Assembly: GCA_965221405.1 (NCBI GenBank)
Contig: CBDCSE010000002.1
Span: 744,001-808,000, forward strand
DNA: 64,000 nucleotides
Direction: 5' to 3'
Source of the DNA: JAPOUP01 sp965221405
GTDB taxonomy: Bacteria > Pseudomonadota > Alphaproteobacteria > Rhodobacterales > Rhodobacteraceae
Part shown: positions 34,726 through 44,477 of the stretch, piece by piece
Layout of the letters: each line of letters starts with the position of its first letter
How positions within the stretch are numbered: the first letter of the stretch is position 1
The notes under the pieces: generated by a model
What the model saw: only the letters and a program-made list of their open reading frames with translations
What the model was told of the DNA's origin: nothing
The model's database searches: none
Translations under genes and position numbers: made by a program

Positions 34726-35248
34726 TCACCTGCCTCCTGCGCCCATATGCCGGAAGTGTACCGGTCGGTTGGCGGAGTCATATTCCGGCTATCCGCGGTC
34801 TGCAAGCGTTGTGGCATCGTCAGCGTTGAGGTCCCCAATAATACGCGTCCGACCCAAGGTCGGAATTCAGGCATTCTGCAGGCATGGTGGCTTTCCGGGT
34901 TCCCTGTCAAGGGCATATGTGTCTTTCCTCTTCACCGCGAGGCGGCCTGCGGGCCACTTCTCTTCCTCGCCGGAGCGGCCAGACCAGTCCTGTTTTACGT
35001 TGAGAACTATTCTCTGAATGAAAAGAACAGTTTCGAAATAAGCCACGAGGTGGCTGCGTACTGCCCTAGCCAGCGAAAATAAGGATCTGGCTGGGGATAT
35101 CGGAGGGTGTGCTGGAGAGCGCGCCAAGGTGTGGGGCAACTCAGGCGGCCAAGCGGGTTGCGGGGCCTTGGTGTCATGCCGGATTTGTGCCGCCGCCATT
35201 CTCTCGAATTAAGGGACGGAACCGAAGCGGCCTTCGTTCAAGTCCAAC
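34726..35248. other. Intergenic stretch upstream of clpP
   Basis: About 520 bp with no recognised gene. Frames here are short and compositionally random. It separates GC-rich housekeeping DNA from the AT-rich small-gene operon, so an island border probably lies within it. Confidence 0.4.
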
Positions 35249-35458
35249 TTAATTATCGAGAAGCCGTAATGTCTTGGTTGGAAACACGCCGTAGTTGGTT
35301 TCATTTGAAGGAGAAAACCAAACGCATTGGGCGAGTTGAACATCAGTAGGGCTTTCTTGATTAATTTCCAATACCGTCATTGACGGCCCTCCGGATTTCA
35401 GTCTGACGACTGACCCGACAGAAATACTATCGTCCGCCACTTGATACCTCCGCTTCAC
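35249..35458 (-). CDS. YodC-like small protein (DUF2158), second copy
   Basis: A 69-residue protein containing ISVGSVVRLKSGGPSMTVLE and VWFSPSNETNYGVFPTKTLR, the YodC/DUF2158 pattern (G-VVRLKSGGP-MTV followed by W and F). It is AT-rich compared with the housekeeping genes. It overlaps the upstream membrane-protein gene by 32 bp, so the three genes 35998 to 35249 are probably one transcript. Function unknown; only distantly similar to the member at 166-342. Confidence 0.75.
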   Translation of the reverse strand: MKRRYQVADDSISVGSVVRLKSGGPSMTVLEINQESPTDVQLAQCVWFSPSNETNYGVFPTKTLRLLDN

Positions 35459-35726
35459 TCACCTTCGGGACGATCCTTATCTCAAAATCAAATGAACTGA
35501 GGCTTAGGAGAAGCGGGACCAATACTGCAAGTAAGGCAAATCCGCCCAATGCATAACTCGCTTTCTTTTCCAAAGACCGTATCCGTATTCTTAAACCCTC
35601 AGTATCATCCTTCAGGGAATCCAATTTGTCGTGGACTCCCTTTAAGCTAAACATAACCCAATCAGTCGGCGAGGCGACTGGTTGCCTTTGCGGCACGGTT
35701 TTGGGGGGCTGTTTAGCAACCATCAT
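35427..35726 (-). CDS. Small membrane protein with coiled coil and one TM segment
   Basis: A 99-residue protein: a Pro/Gln-rich N-terminus, a heptad-containing stretch (VHDKLDSLKDDTEGLRIRIR) and one transmembrane helix (YALGGFALLAVLVPLLLSLS), then a short tail. No family recognised. Its ATG overlaps the stop of the upstream gene by 4 bp, supporting both as real genes. It may be a membrane-anchored partner in a small accessory operon. Confidence 0.6.
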   Translation of the reverse strand: MMVAKQPPKTVPQRQPVASPTDWVMFSLKGVHDKLDSLKDDTEGLRIRIRSLEKKASYALGGFALLAVLVPLLLSLSSFDFEIRIVPKVSEAEVSSGGR

Positions 35727-35998
35727 ACACGCTGCTTAGCGTTTATCCATTCCCACAAGTGCGGCGTATATACTCCCCAGTAATTATAAACGGGGACAAT
35801 GATACCGGACGTTCTTCGAGTTTTCTGGTTGTTTCCAAAACCGATTTTCTCGCCAACCTCCTGTGTTGTTTCCGTTTCGCTAAAAATAAAGAATACACCG
35901 TTTCCCGCATCGTAGTATGAATCAGCATCATAATACGTACTGATATTGCTTCTCATCGTCAAAACATCATTCAGGCCGAAAACGGCGTAGACGGACAT
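35723..35998 (-). CDS. Hypothetical small protein, first gene of a three-gene operon
   Basis: A 91-residue protein starting MSVYAVFGLNDVLTMRSNIS, rich in aromatic residues (YYDADSYYDAGNGVFFIFSE, and NYWGVYTPHLWEWI at the C-terminus). The mixed strand pattern suggests a small globular domain. No family recognised. The base composition is AT-rich like its two downstream neighbours, consistent with recent acquisition. The 4-bp overlap with the next gene supports the stop. Confidence 0.55.
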   Translation of the reverse strand: MSVYAVFGLNDVLTMRSNISTYYDADSYYDAGNGVFFIFSETETTQEVGEKIGFGNNQKTRRTSGIIVPVYNYWGVYTPHLWEWINAKQRV

Positions 35999-36326
35999 TG
36001 GACTGCGCCTTTTATCACTCTCATGTCGAACTAAATATCCTAGCTGGTCGATACAACCCTAAATCCGCATCCGACTGGAAGCCGGAGGCTTCGAACCAAC
36101 GCGTGGAAAGTCAAAGGCATACATTGTCAATGGTGGCCAGGTTGCATCCGCAGCCCTTGACATCATCACACAATTCAATTGTCCCCCATGTTGCGGCGCT
36201 CTCCCTGACGACAGCCGCGTGGAGAAACACCGGGGCCTCCGGTATGCGTGGCACCCAAGGCTCCGGCCGCAGGCGACCGGTGCCCTCGCGAGGAAAATGT
36301 CGACTTTCCATGAAGGATCACGACCC

Positions 36327-37895
36327 ATGACCCGTCAGTCTTTGCCCATTGGTATCCAGGACTTCGCGACCATCCGGAGCGGGGGCTTCTACTATGTCGA
36401 CAAGACACCGCTCATCCGGCATCTGGTGGACGAGGGCCGCCATTACTTCCTCTCGCGACCGCGCCGGTTCGGCAAGAGTCTGCTGGTGGACACGCTCAGG
36501 GCGCTGTTCACGGGGCAGGAGGAACTGTTCCGGGACCTGGCCATCCATGATCACTGGGACTGGTCGGTCACCCATCCCGTGGTGCGCCTGAGCTTTGGCG
36601 GAAAGTACAGCACGCCCACGGAGATCGAAGGGGACGTTCTTGAGCAACTGGAGGCTGTCGAGGACAGGTATGGCCTCACACCCGCGCAGGCCTCCAATAC
36701 CGGCCCGCTGCGGCTGCGCAACTTTTTACGGCGCGTTCACCAAAAAACCGGGCAGCAGGTGGTGGTCCTCGTCGATGAATATGACAAGCCCATCCTTGAT
36801 ACGCTCCACGATCCCGACCGGGCCCGGGCCAACCGTGAGTACCTGCGCGGTGTCTACGGCATCATCAAGGACAGCGCGGAGCATGTCCGCTTCGTCTTCG
36901 TCACGGGCGTGAGCCTGTTCTCGAAGGTCAGCCTGTTCCCGGATCTCAACAACCTCGAGGACATCAGCCTGGATCCCCGCTTTGCCACGCTCTGTGGCTA
37001 CACCGACGCGGATCTCGACACCGTGTTCGCGCCCGAACTGGACGGGCTGGACCGGGATGAGATCCGCACCTGGTACAACGGCTACAGCTGGCGGGGTGCG
37101 GAGCGCCTCTACAATCCCTTCGACGTGCTGCTGCTGCTGCGGAAGCGGGAGTTTGAACCCTACTGGTTCGAGACCGGTTCGCCGCGTTTCCTGTTCGAGA
37201 CCCTCAAGGCCAAGTCGATCAGCCCGATGGAACTGGAGAACCGGACAGTGGACCGGCCCCTGATCTCAAGATTTGATGTCAATGATATTGAGGCCGAGGC
37301 CCTGCTGTTCCAGACGGGCTATCTGACCATCACAGACGAGAGACGGGATCATCTCGACACACTCTATCAACTCGACTACCCCAATCAGGAAGTCCGGATC
37401 AGCCTCAACCGGGGCCTGCTGCGGTATCTGGGCAAGACGGTCGCGGAAGCCGCGGGACAGGGACGCAATCTCTGTACCCTTCTCGAGGCCAACGACTTCG
37501 CCGGCTTCACGGAGACGCTCAAGGCCTACCTCGCCAGTATTCCCTATGTGTGGCACGCCACGGGGGATCTCGCGCGCTACGAGGCGTGGTACGCCAGCCT
37601 GCTGCATATGTGTTTCCGCGCCATCGGGGTCGATGTGCGCAGTGAGGCGGCCACCAGCCAAGGACGAGCCGACATGGTGGTCCATCTCGGGGAGCAGGTG
37701 TTCATCCTCGAGTTCAAGATGGCGGACAAACCCGACGATACCCAGACGGCGCTCGACGCCGCCTTCACCCAGATGCGGGCGCGGGGGTATGCCGACACAT
37801 ACCGCGGCCAGCCCGTCCATCTGGTCGCCATCGCCTGCGGGCGCGACGCGCGCAACCTGCTGGAGGTCCGGGCGGAGCCGACCGCCACCGACTGA
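36327..37895 (+). CDS. AAA-ATPase-like protein with C-terminal PD-(D/E)XK domain, paralogue 2
   Basis: A 522-residue protein collinear with the protein at 9889-11460. The start MTRQSLPIGIQDFATIRSGG, degenerate Walker A RRFGKSLLVDTL, Walker B VVVLVDEYDKPI and nuclease core GRADMVVH plus FILEFKMADK are all intact. ATG 36327 is chosen because homology to the paralogue begins exactly there. Both genes differ mainly by silent or conservative changes, so they are recent duplicates or separate arrivals of one mobile gene. Downstream, the aldehyde dehydrogenase gene has lost its 5' end. Confidence 0.85.
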   Translation: MTRQSLPIGIQDFATIRSGGFYYVDKTPLIRHLVDEGRHYFLSRPRRFGKSLLVDTLRALFTGQEELFRDLAIHDHWDWSVTHPVVRLSFGGKYSTPTEIEGDVLEQLEAVEDRYGLTPAQASNTGPLRLRNFLRRVHQKTGQQVVVLVDEYDKPILDTLHDPDRARANREYLRGVYGIIKDSAEHVRFVFVTGVSLFSKVSLFPDLNNLEDISLDPRFATLCGYTDADLDTVFAPELDGLDRDEIRTWYNGYSWRGAERLYNPFDVLLLLRKREFEPYWFETGSPRFLFETLKAKSISPMELENRTVDRPLISRFDVNDIEAEALLFQTGYLTITDERRDHLDTLYQLDYPNQEVRISLNRGLLRYLGKTVAEAAGQGRNLCTLLEANDFAGFTETLKAYLASIPYVWHATGDLARYEAWYASLLHMCFRAIGVDVRSEAATSQGRADMVVHLGEQVFILEFKMADKPDDTQTALDAAFTQMRARGYADTYRGQPVHLVAIACGRDARNLLEVRAEPTATD

Positions 37896-38224
37896 TGGTA
37901 TGGGCCGAGCCCGTTGGTTCTGGAGCCCAACGACTCCGGCACGGACGGTGGGTTCACGGCGCTCCGTGAAACCTGTCCCTCCCGCAAACGGCGCCGCGGA
38001 CGCTTGCGCAGCCGCACCGCCGGCCACTCCCACCCCGTCCATCCAGCTGATCACCGCCCGCACTTCCAACCCGCAGCCGGAATTGGCCCAGACTGACCCG
38101 CCTGTTGGCCCGGCAAGGGACACGGTCTTGCCATCAAAGTGGACCTGCCACCGGCTGGGATGGATCGTGAGGACTGTCAGCGCTCCGCAAGCCACACGGG
38201 CAGCCCAGGTTGATCGTTTGATGT
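37896..38224. other. Junction region between the nuclease-like gene and the truncated dehydrogenase
   Basis: About 330 bp with no recognised complete gene. A minus-strand frame reading WQVHFDGKTVSLAGPTGGSV is open but has no identified family or start. The dehydrogenase homology begins only at 38228, so the acquired segment ends here. Confidence 0.4.
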
Positions 38225-40279
38225 TTGGGGCTGATCCAGAAACATTCGCGGCTTCTCGCGGTCCTGGAGACACTGGACAACGGCAAACCAATCCGTGAAA
38301 GCCGCGATATCGACATCCCGCTGGTCGCCCGCCATTTCCAGTTTCACACGGGCATGGCCCAGCTTCAGGAGCGGGAACTGCCGGATCGGGAACCGTTCGG
38401 AGTCTGCGGCCAGATCATTCCATGGAACTTTCCGCTGTTGATGCTTGCCTGGAAAGTCGCTCCCGCGATCGCAATGGGCAATACGGTAGTCCTGAAACCC
38501 GCCGAGTGCACCTCCCTGTCCGCCCTGCTGTTCGCCGATCTGTGTCACCAAGCGGGGATCCCCAAGGGCGTCATCAACATAGTCACCGGAGATGGCCTGG
38601 TCGGCGACATGATTGTCCGTCACCCCGGCATCGACAAGATCGCGTTCACCGGCTCGACGGAGGTCGGTCGGCGCATTCGTGAGGCAACCGCGGGCAGCGG
38701 AAAGGGGCTGACGCTCGAGCTCGGCGGCAAGTCCCCATACATCGTATTTGACGACGCCGATATCGACAGCGCCATCGAAGGCTTGGTGGACGCCATCTGG
38801 TTCAACCAGGGACAGGTCTGCTGCGCCGGCTCACGGCTTCTGTTGCAGGAGAGCATTTCCGGGCGGTTTCACCAAAAACTGAAACGTCGCATGGCCAAAC
38901 TGCGCGTAGGCAATCCATTGGACAAATGCGTCGATATCGGCGCAATGGTGGACCCCGAGCAGCTACGGCACGTCTGCGACCTGCTGGAGAACAGCGGCGG
39001 CGAAGTCTTCCAGCCAGCAACACCCCTTCCTGACGGCGGCTGTTACTTCCCGCCCACGCTGGTCACCGGGCTAAGCCAGTCGGATCGGCTGATGCAGGAG
39101 GAGATATTCGGACCGGTCCTCGTCTCAATAACCTTCCGCACCCACGGCGAAGCGGTGCGGCTCGCCAACAACACCCGTTACGGCCTTGCGGCGAGCATAT
39201 GGTCCGAGAACGCCAATCTGGCGCTCGATGTGGCGCCAAGGATCGCCGCTGGTGTTGTCTGGATCAACGCCAGCAATCTCTTCGACGCGGCCGCCGGATT
39301 CGGTGGGGTTCGCGAGAGCGGGTTCGGGCGTGAGGGTGGTTGGGAAGGCCTGTCCGCATATACCAGGCCGAGGCGGCGAACGAAACCATTGAAACGGCTT
39401 GGACCTTTCGGTAAAGGCGGGTCCGTCCGGTCCGATCGAATTGACCGCACGGCAAAGATGTATATCGGCGGCAGGCAGGTGAGACCCGATAGCGGGTACT
39501 CTTCAGCCGTTCATTCCCCGAGAGGCCGACTCATCAGCCATGTCGGTGCAGCCAACCGCAAGGATATCCGTAATGCGGTTGAGGCGGCAGGGAAGGCATC
39601 TGCCTGGTCGAGGTCGACAGGGCACTCCAGGGCGCAGATACTGTTTTTCGTGGCGGAGAACCTTTCGGCACGGGCGGATGAGTTCACCAACCGGATCCGA
39701 GGACTTACCGGCGTGGCGGAACACACCGCCCGAGCCGAGATCAACGCCGCCGTGGCACGGTTATTCACATATGCCGCATGGTCCGACAAGTTCGACGGAG
39801 CCGCGAGAGGCGTCCCACTCCGGGGTATCGTTCTGTCGATGAGGGAGCCGATCGGAATCATCGGTGCGTTCTGCCCGGATGAAATGCCCCTTCTCGGAAT
39901 AGTCAGTGTCATGGCTTCCGCCATATCCATGGGAAACCGCTGCGTGCTCGTCGCATCGGAACCGTTTCCGCTGGTCGCGACCGATTTCTATCAGGTTCTG
40001 GGGACATCGGACATTCCGGACGGTGTCGTCAACATTCTGACCGGAAGCCACTCCGAGCTCGCGCCGCATCTTGCCGGACACGCCGATGTCGACGCGGTCT
40101 GGAGCTTTTCATCAACGGAGCTCTCGACCATTGTCGAAAGGGAGGCGGCGACCAATCTCAAGCGGACATGGGTAAACGACGGGCGGTCGCGAGACTGGAC
40201 GGGAGCGGACGGCGAGGGCCAGGAGTTTCTTTCCGCCGCAACGGAAACCAAGTCGGTCTGGATACCTTACGGCGAATGA
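38225..40279 (+). pseudogene. Double-domain aldehyde dehydrogenase, 5'-truncated
   Basis: 684 codons. Homology starts abruptly at LIQKHSRLLAVLETLDNGKP, which is normally about residue 100 of these about 780-residue proteins, so the N-terminal part of the NAD domain is missing. The first ALDH domain keeps PWNFPLLM, the catalytic Glu in LELGGKSPY and catalytic Cys in NQGQVCCAGSRL. The second domain (from about residue 420, MYIGGRQVRPD) lacks a catalytic Cys, as is normal for this family. Only a TTG could start it and no ribosome site is visible. The lost Rossmann part suggests an inactive remnant. Confidence 0.75.
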
Positions 40280-40386
40280 GGTGCCGTGGACGCTCAAGGC
40301 GGGTGCGCCACACGACCCCCGCGCCGTGAACGGCAGGGCGGTCTCTCCCGGAGTTGAAAGGTCCGCGGCAACTATCGATGCCGCAC

Positions 40387-41376
40387 TCATTTTGCGGGAA
40401 TCCAGCGCAGCAGCTCCTCTGCGGCATTCACCGGAAACAGCTTACCTTCGGCAACAAGATCTCCCAGGTCAGTCATGCGCTGGCGAACCGCACGGTCAGC
40501 GGTGATCCGCTCCACCAAGCCACGGTGGATCTCGCTCTCGAACCACCGCCGTGCCTGAGCGGCGCGACGTCGGCGCCAGTGACCGTGTCGGCGTCGCCAT
40601 TCGTCAAGTGCGCGAATCTGGGACCAGACTTCCGGCAGGCCCTCTCCGTTGAGCGCCGATGCGGTCATGACCTTCGGGAATCCTTCAGGATCTTGCTGAC
40701 GCGAACGCAGATGGCGCAGGGCCTGAGCGTACTCCGCGCACGTTCCCATGGCAGAGCGTTTGAGGTTTCCGTCCGCCTTGTTGACGAGAATGAGGTCGGC
40801 GATTTCCATGATGCCACGCTTGATTCCCTGAAGTTCGTCGCCGGCGGCGGGAGCGATGAGCAGGACAAAGAGATCGGACATCTCCGCCACGAGTGTTTCG
40901 GACTGGCCGACGCCAACCGTCTCGACCAGCACCGCATCGAAACCGGCGGCTTCGCAGAGAGCCGTCGCCTCATAGGTGCGCCGCGCCACTCCGCCCAGCC
41001 GGGTCTGACTTGGTGAAGGGCGAATGAAAGCTTTCGGGTGACGGCTCAAACGCTCCATCCGGGTCTTGTCTCCGAGAATCGAACCGCCCGAGCGCGCTGA
41101 ACTGGGATCCACCGCCAGCACCGCCACGCGGAGCCCCTCTTCGGCGAGCATAATCCCGAGCGCTTCCACAAAGGTCGATTTGCCGACTCCCGGCGCCCCG
41201 GAGAGCCCTATGCGCATGGCTTCCCGGCTTGGTGGTGCCAGCTGCTCCAGCAGTGACAGCGCCTTCTCCCTGTGGTCGGCCCGGCCGCTCTCCACCAGCG
41301 TTATGGCCTGCGCCAAAGCTCGCCTTTCCCCGGACAGGACACGCCGGGCAAGGTCCGGACCATACGACTCGACCAT
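40387..41376 (-). CDS. meaB: MeaB/ArgK-type GTPase chaperone of methylmalonyl-CoA mutase
   Basis: A 329-residue G3E GTPase. Walker A is GLSGAPGVGKSTF (about residue 60), the base-recognition NKAD is in LILVNKADG, and Switch regions include AVDPSSARSGGSILGDKTRM and VETVGVGQSE. The C-terminal dimerisation helices (RRRAAQARRWFESEIHRGL) are present. MeaB guards adenosylcobalamin-dependent methylmalonyl-CoA mutase by gating cofactor loading. The mutase genes are not in the window. The length is normal and no damage is seen. Confidence 0.93.
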   Translation of the reverse strand: MVESYGPDLARRVLSGERRALAQAITLVESGRADHREKALSLLEQLAPPSREAMRIGLSGAPGVGKSTFVEALGIMLAEEGLRVAVLAVDPSSARSGGSILGDKTRMERLSRHPKAFIRPSPSQTRLGGVARRTYEATALCEAAGFDAVLVETVGVGQSETLVAEMSDLFVLLIAPAAGDELQGIKRGIMEIADLILVNKADGNLKRSAMGTCAEYAQALRHLRSRQQDPEGFPKVMTASALNGEGLPEVWSQIRALDEWRRRHGHWRRRRAAQARRWFESEIHRGLVERITADRAVRQRMTDLGDLVAEGKLFPVNAAEELLRWIPAK

Positions 41377-41587
41377 GTCTCAAAATCCCATCCCGCCGAC
41401 ACCGCCGACAGAACCGCGGACCGCCGCTCCGTCGGGCATGGGCGATCCTGCAACCGTCCGGCCAGAATGGCCAGAGGCAGTTTCAGCCGACAGCCGGAGT
41501 GAAGCATTAGCGCATAAACCGGACTATGCCGAAAGCTTCACAATACCAAACTTGCATTCGGTTTGAAGAAAGCGCGTTTTTCCTACC

Positions 41588-41783
41588 ATGGATACGCAAC
41601 GAGGCCAAAAGCTAAACCGCCTCCAGCACCTTCTTGAACGCTGCGACAGCGTTAAGGTCAACAGACTGTTCCTGTGGCTGGCTGATCGACATCGGCAGCG
41701 GCAAACGGATGATCGTGAAGGGCGCAAGGCTCGATTCGAAGCACCAGATCACCGTGCTGAAGGCTCTCGGTGGCGATCTCTGA
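41588..41783 (+). pseudogene. AbiEi-type antitoxin remnant with internal deletion and frameshift
   Basis: The start MDTQRGQKLNRLQHLL matches the N-terminus of AbiEi antitoxins, but after codon 16 it jumps to the C-terminal part (CDSVKVNRLFLWLADRH), skipping about 150-200 residues. The final IGSGKRMIVKGARLDSKHQI and LGGDL-stop are in another frame ending at 41783. The remnant keeps the family's overlap with the toxin gene. Confidence 0.6.
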
Positions 41784-42170
41784 GATCTATCGGAAGCATG
41801 TAGCGCCACTCGTCCAGGCCCTTCCCCATATCGCGGAGGAACCAGACTTCGCGCTGAAGGGTGACACTGCGATCAACCTGTTCGTGCGCGACGTACCGCG
41901 GCTCTCTGTCGATATCGACCTGACCATACCTGCCGATCAAAGATCAAGGGACTTCGCTCGCCGGGATCGACGCGGCCATTCAACGCTTGGCTACACGCCT
42001 CCACGCGTTCCCCGAGCGCGAGTTACAATGGGCCGACTGCGCCCCAAGGGCGTCGCGACAAAACTTGTGCTGCGGGTCGGCGCGGCTCAGATTTAGATTG
42101 AGGTCACGCCGGAGCTTCGTGGCTGCGTATACGAGCCCAATTTGATGGCGACGGCTTACGAGCCGGCAGC
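41770..42170 (+). pseudogene. AbiEii-type nucleotidyltransferase toxin remnant
   Basis: A GTG at 41770 starts VAISEIYRKHVAPLVQAL, and FALKGDTAINLFVRD plus LSVDIDLT are the AbiEii nucleotidyltransferase motif (usually KGGTAINLF, with DIDL as metal ligands). After DLT the frame shifts (TSLAGIDAAIQRLATRLHAF is in another frame) and later returns to VTMGRLRPKGVATKLVLRVG, then hits TAG before IEVTPELRGCVYEP. The gene is therefore broken by frameshifts and a nonsense codon and truncated near 42170. AbiE pairs are type IV abortive-infection toxin-antitoxin systems. Confidence 0.7.
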
Positions 42171-42458
42171 GTCGTCCGGCGGGTCTGAAGGGCGCATTTC
42201 GACCTGCCAGGCGTCGACCATGCAGTCTCCCGGGCCGACGATGGCGGACATTTCCAGGGCGCCGACCAACGCCTCGGCACCGCTGGTCTCGACCGTGACG
42301 GAACCTTTTTTCCGCGCATGGTACCGAAAGGGCAGCGAGAGCCGCAGCGCCTTGTCCCGCATGAAGGTCTCGAATGCCTGTGTGAACTCGCCCTCGAAGA
42401 CCATGCGGGCATGGACGTGGCGGTGACCGCCACGTCCGAACTCGCCGGATTCCTGCAT
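42156..42458 (-). CDS. Small hypothetical protein, last gene of the oxygenase-transporter operon
   Basis: A 100-residue protein: HVHARMVFEGEFTQAFETFM, then RYHARKKGSVTVETSGAEAL and MSAIVGPGDCMVDAWQVEM. The beta-alpha-beta pattern is reminiscent of the acylphosphatase fold, but I could not confirm catalytic Arg/Asn residues, so no function is assigned. It starts 12 bp after the binding-protein stop and is probably co-transcribed. It runs into the AbiE remnant at its 3' end. Confidence 0.55.
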   Translation of the reverse strand: MQESGEFGRGGHRHVHARMVFEGEFTQAFETFMRDKALRLSLPFRYHARKKGSVTVETSGAEALVGALEMSAIVGPGDCMVDAWQVEMRPSDPPDDAAGS

Positions 42459-42470
42459 CGCGGCCCGCGC

Positions 42471-43535
42471 TTACTGCGGAAGCGTTCCGTCAGCGGTGCT
42501 GACGAGCCAGTTCATCCCGAAGATCTCGGAATCGGGCAAGACCTCGCCTGCGGCCACCCGCTCCCTACCCGACTGATCCACGATGGGCCCGGTGAAGGCG
42601 TGATCGGTGCCCTCGATGAAAGCCGCTTCCTTGGACCTTATCATGCCGAGCTGCTCCTCGGACAGGGTGTCGCTCCACGCCACGACCCTGACCATGCCGC
42701 TGGCCAGACCGCCGCGTTCGTCGGCTCCGGCGAAGGAACCGTCGAGCTTCCTGCCGACTTCGCGGACAAAGTAGGCGGTCCAGTCATTCGTGACGGAGGC
42801 GAGAAGCCAGGTCGGGGCGTATTCGCTCATGTCAGAGCCGGTGTTGACAACCCAGACACCCTCGTTCTCCGCCACCGTGACAACCGACGGGGTGTCCTGA
42901 TGCAACGAAAAGAGCACATCGGCTCCCTGGCTGATCAGCGCGCGGGCGGCCTCCTGGGCCTTGGGCGGGTCGAACCACGTGTTGATCCAGACCACCTTGA
43001 CCTGCGCATCGGAGTTGACCGACTGGGCGGCGAGCGTGATCGCGTTGACCTCGGCCACAAGCTCGGGGATCGGGAAGGCACCGACGAGACCGATCACATT
43101 GCTCTCGGTCTTCATGCCCGCAGCCATGCCGCCAAGGTAGAAGCCTTCGTAGTTCCGGGCCGTGAACGTGCCGAAGTTGTCTGTCTGTTTGAAGCCGGAG
43201 GCATGGATCATCCCGATCTGCGGGTTGGCGCGGCCGAGCTTGATGCCGTCATTCATGTAGCCGAAGGATCCCAGCATCAGGAATTCGGCGCCGTCGGAAA
43301 CCATCTGGTTCATCACGCGGGCCGCGTCAGGGCCCTCCGACACGCTGTCGACCACGACCGATGCGACACGGTCGCCATAGGCCGCTTCCACCGCCTCCCG
43401 ACCCAGATCGAGCTGCTTGGCCCAGCCCACGTCGGCGACGGGGGCGGGGTAGATGTAACCCACGGTCAGTTCTTCCGCCGCTGCCGTCGCGCCAAGCGAC
43501 ATGGCGGCGAGCGTTGCGAATATGGTCTTCATCAT
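42471..43535 (-). CDS. BMP-family ABC transporter substrate-binding protein
   Basis: A 354-residue periplasmic binding protein. The signal peptide (MMKTIFATLAAMSLGATAAA) is cleaved before EELTVGYIYPAPVADVGWAK. The BMP/PnrA family pattern continues with NQMVSDGAEFLMLGSFGYMN, GFYLGGMAAGM and IGLVGAFPIPELVAEVNAI. Family members bind nucleosides, purines or related compounds. AAGGAAAA precedes the start. It is the seventh gene of the oxygenase-transporter operon, after the permeases. Confidence 0.9.
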   Translation of the reverse strand: MMKTIFATLAAMSLGATAAAEELTVGYIYPAPVADVGWAKQLDLGREAVEAAYGDRVASVVVDSVSEGPDAARVMNQMVSDGAEFLMLGSFGYMNDGIKLGRANPQIGMIHASGFKQTDNFGTFTARNYEGFYLGGMAAGMKTESNVIGLVGAFPIPELVAEVNAITLAAQSVNSDAQVKVVWINTWFDPPKAQEAARALISQGADVLFSLHQDTPSVVTVAENEGVWVVNTGSDMSEYAPTWLLASVTNDWTAYFVREVGRKLDGSFAGADERGGLASGMVRVVAWSDTLSEEQLGMIRSKEAAFIEGTDHAFTGPIVDQSGRERVAAGEVLPDSEIFGMNWLVSTADGTLPQ

Positions 43536-43553
43536 CAGTTTTCCTTTCTGCTG

Positions 43554-44477
43554 TCATCTGGTTGGAAGATAGGGTGCGCCGAGCGAGACCGGGGCGTTGA
43601 GCCAAGTCAGTCTCGGATTCATCGACAGGAGCGCGATGGCGACGATCGTCACGATGTAGGGAATGGCGGTGAGAAGCTGCGAGGGGATCGCAACTCCGGT
43701 GGTCTGCACCAGAAGCCCGCCGAGCGTGGCAAGGCCGAAAAGATAGGCGCCCACGGCGATCCGGCCCGCGCGCCAGGTGCCGAAGACGACAAGCGCAACC
43801 ACGATCCAGCCGCGTCCGGCGATGATGCCGTCGGCCCAGAGTGTCGCGGAAACCACCGAGATGAAACCGCCCGCCACCCCAGCGCAAAAGCCGCCATAAA
43901 GCGTGGCGCAATAACGCACGGTACGCACCTTGATACCGATGGAGTTCGCCGCATCGGGATCCTCTCCGACCGAGCGCAGGAGAAGGCCCGGCCGAGTGCG
44001 TGCGAGAACAAGCCATGTCAAGATGGCCAAGACGGGCGCGAGATAGACCACAGGCACATGATCGAAGAGGCCTTCACCGAGAACCGGCACATCGAAGAGG
44101 CCCGGAAGCGGCGCACGCGGCATGGGCGGCACGGTCTGGGCCTCGAACGGGTCGCCCAGCAGCCCGGCAAGACCGATCCCGAGAATACCCACGGCGAGCC
44201 CGGCGGCCACCTGGTTGCCGAGCGCGACGATCACCACGAACGCGAAAACTGCCGAAAGCGCCATGGCGGCAAGGCCACCGGCGGCGAGGGCGGCCCAGTA
44301 GGATCCGTTCCAGGTCACGACCATGAAGGCAACGATTGCGCCAAGGGCCATCATGCCCTCGATCGAGAGATTGAGGACACCGGCCTTTTCGACGACGAGT
44401 TCGCCAAGGGCGGCAATCAGGATTGGGGTGCCCGCCAAGAGCGTGCCGCTCATGAGGAAGACCAGGGTTTCGTTCAT
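43554..44477 (-). CDS. BMP-type ABC transporter permease 2
   Basis: A 307-residue integral membrane protein with 8-9 hydrophobic segments, starting MNETLVFLMSGTLLAGTPIL and carrying ALGELVVEKAGVLNLSIEGMM, the conserved EKAGVLNLGIEGMM cytoplasmic motif of the YufQ/NupQ-type permeases. ATG 44477 overlaps the upstream permease stop by 4 bp. It pairs with the other permease to form the import channel for the substrate delivered by the BMP protein. Confidence 0.92.
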   Translation of the reverse strand: MNETLVFLMSGTLLAGTPILIAALGELVVEKAGVLNLSIEGMMALGAIVAFMVVTWNGSYWAALAAGGLAAMALSAVFAFVVIVALGNQVAAGLAVGILGIGLAGLLGDPFEAQTVPPMPRAPLPGLFDVPVLGEGLFDHVPVVYLAPVLAILTWLVLARTRPGLLLRSVGEDPDAANSIGIKVRTVRYCATLYGGFCAGVAGGFISVVSATLWADGIIAGRGWIVVALVVFGTWRAGRIAVGAYLFGLATLGGLLVQTTGVAIPSQLLTAIPYIVTIVAIALLSMNPRLTWLNAPVSLGAPYLPTR

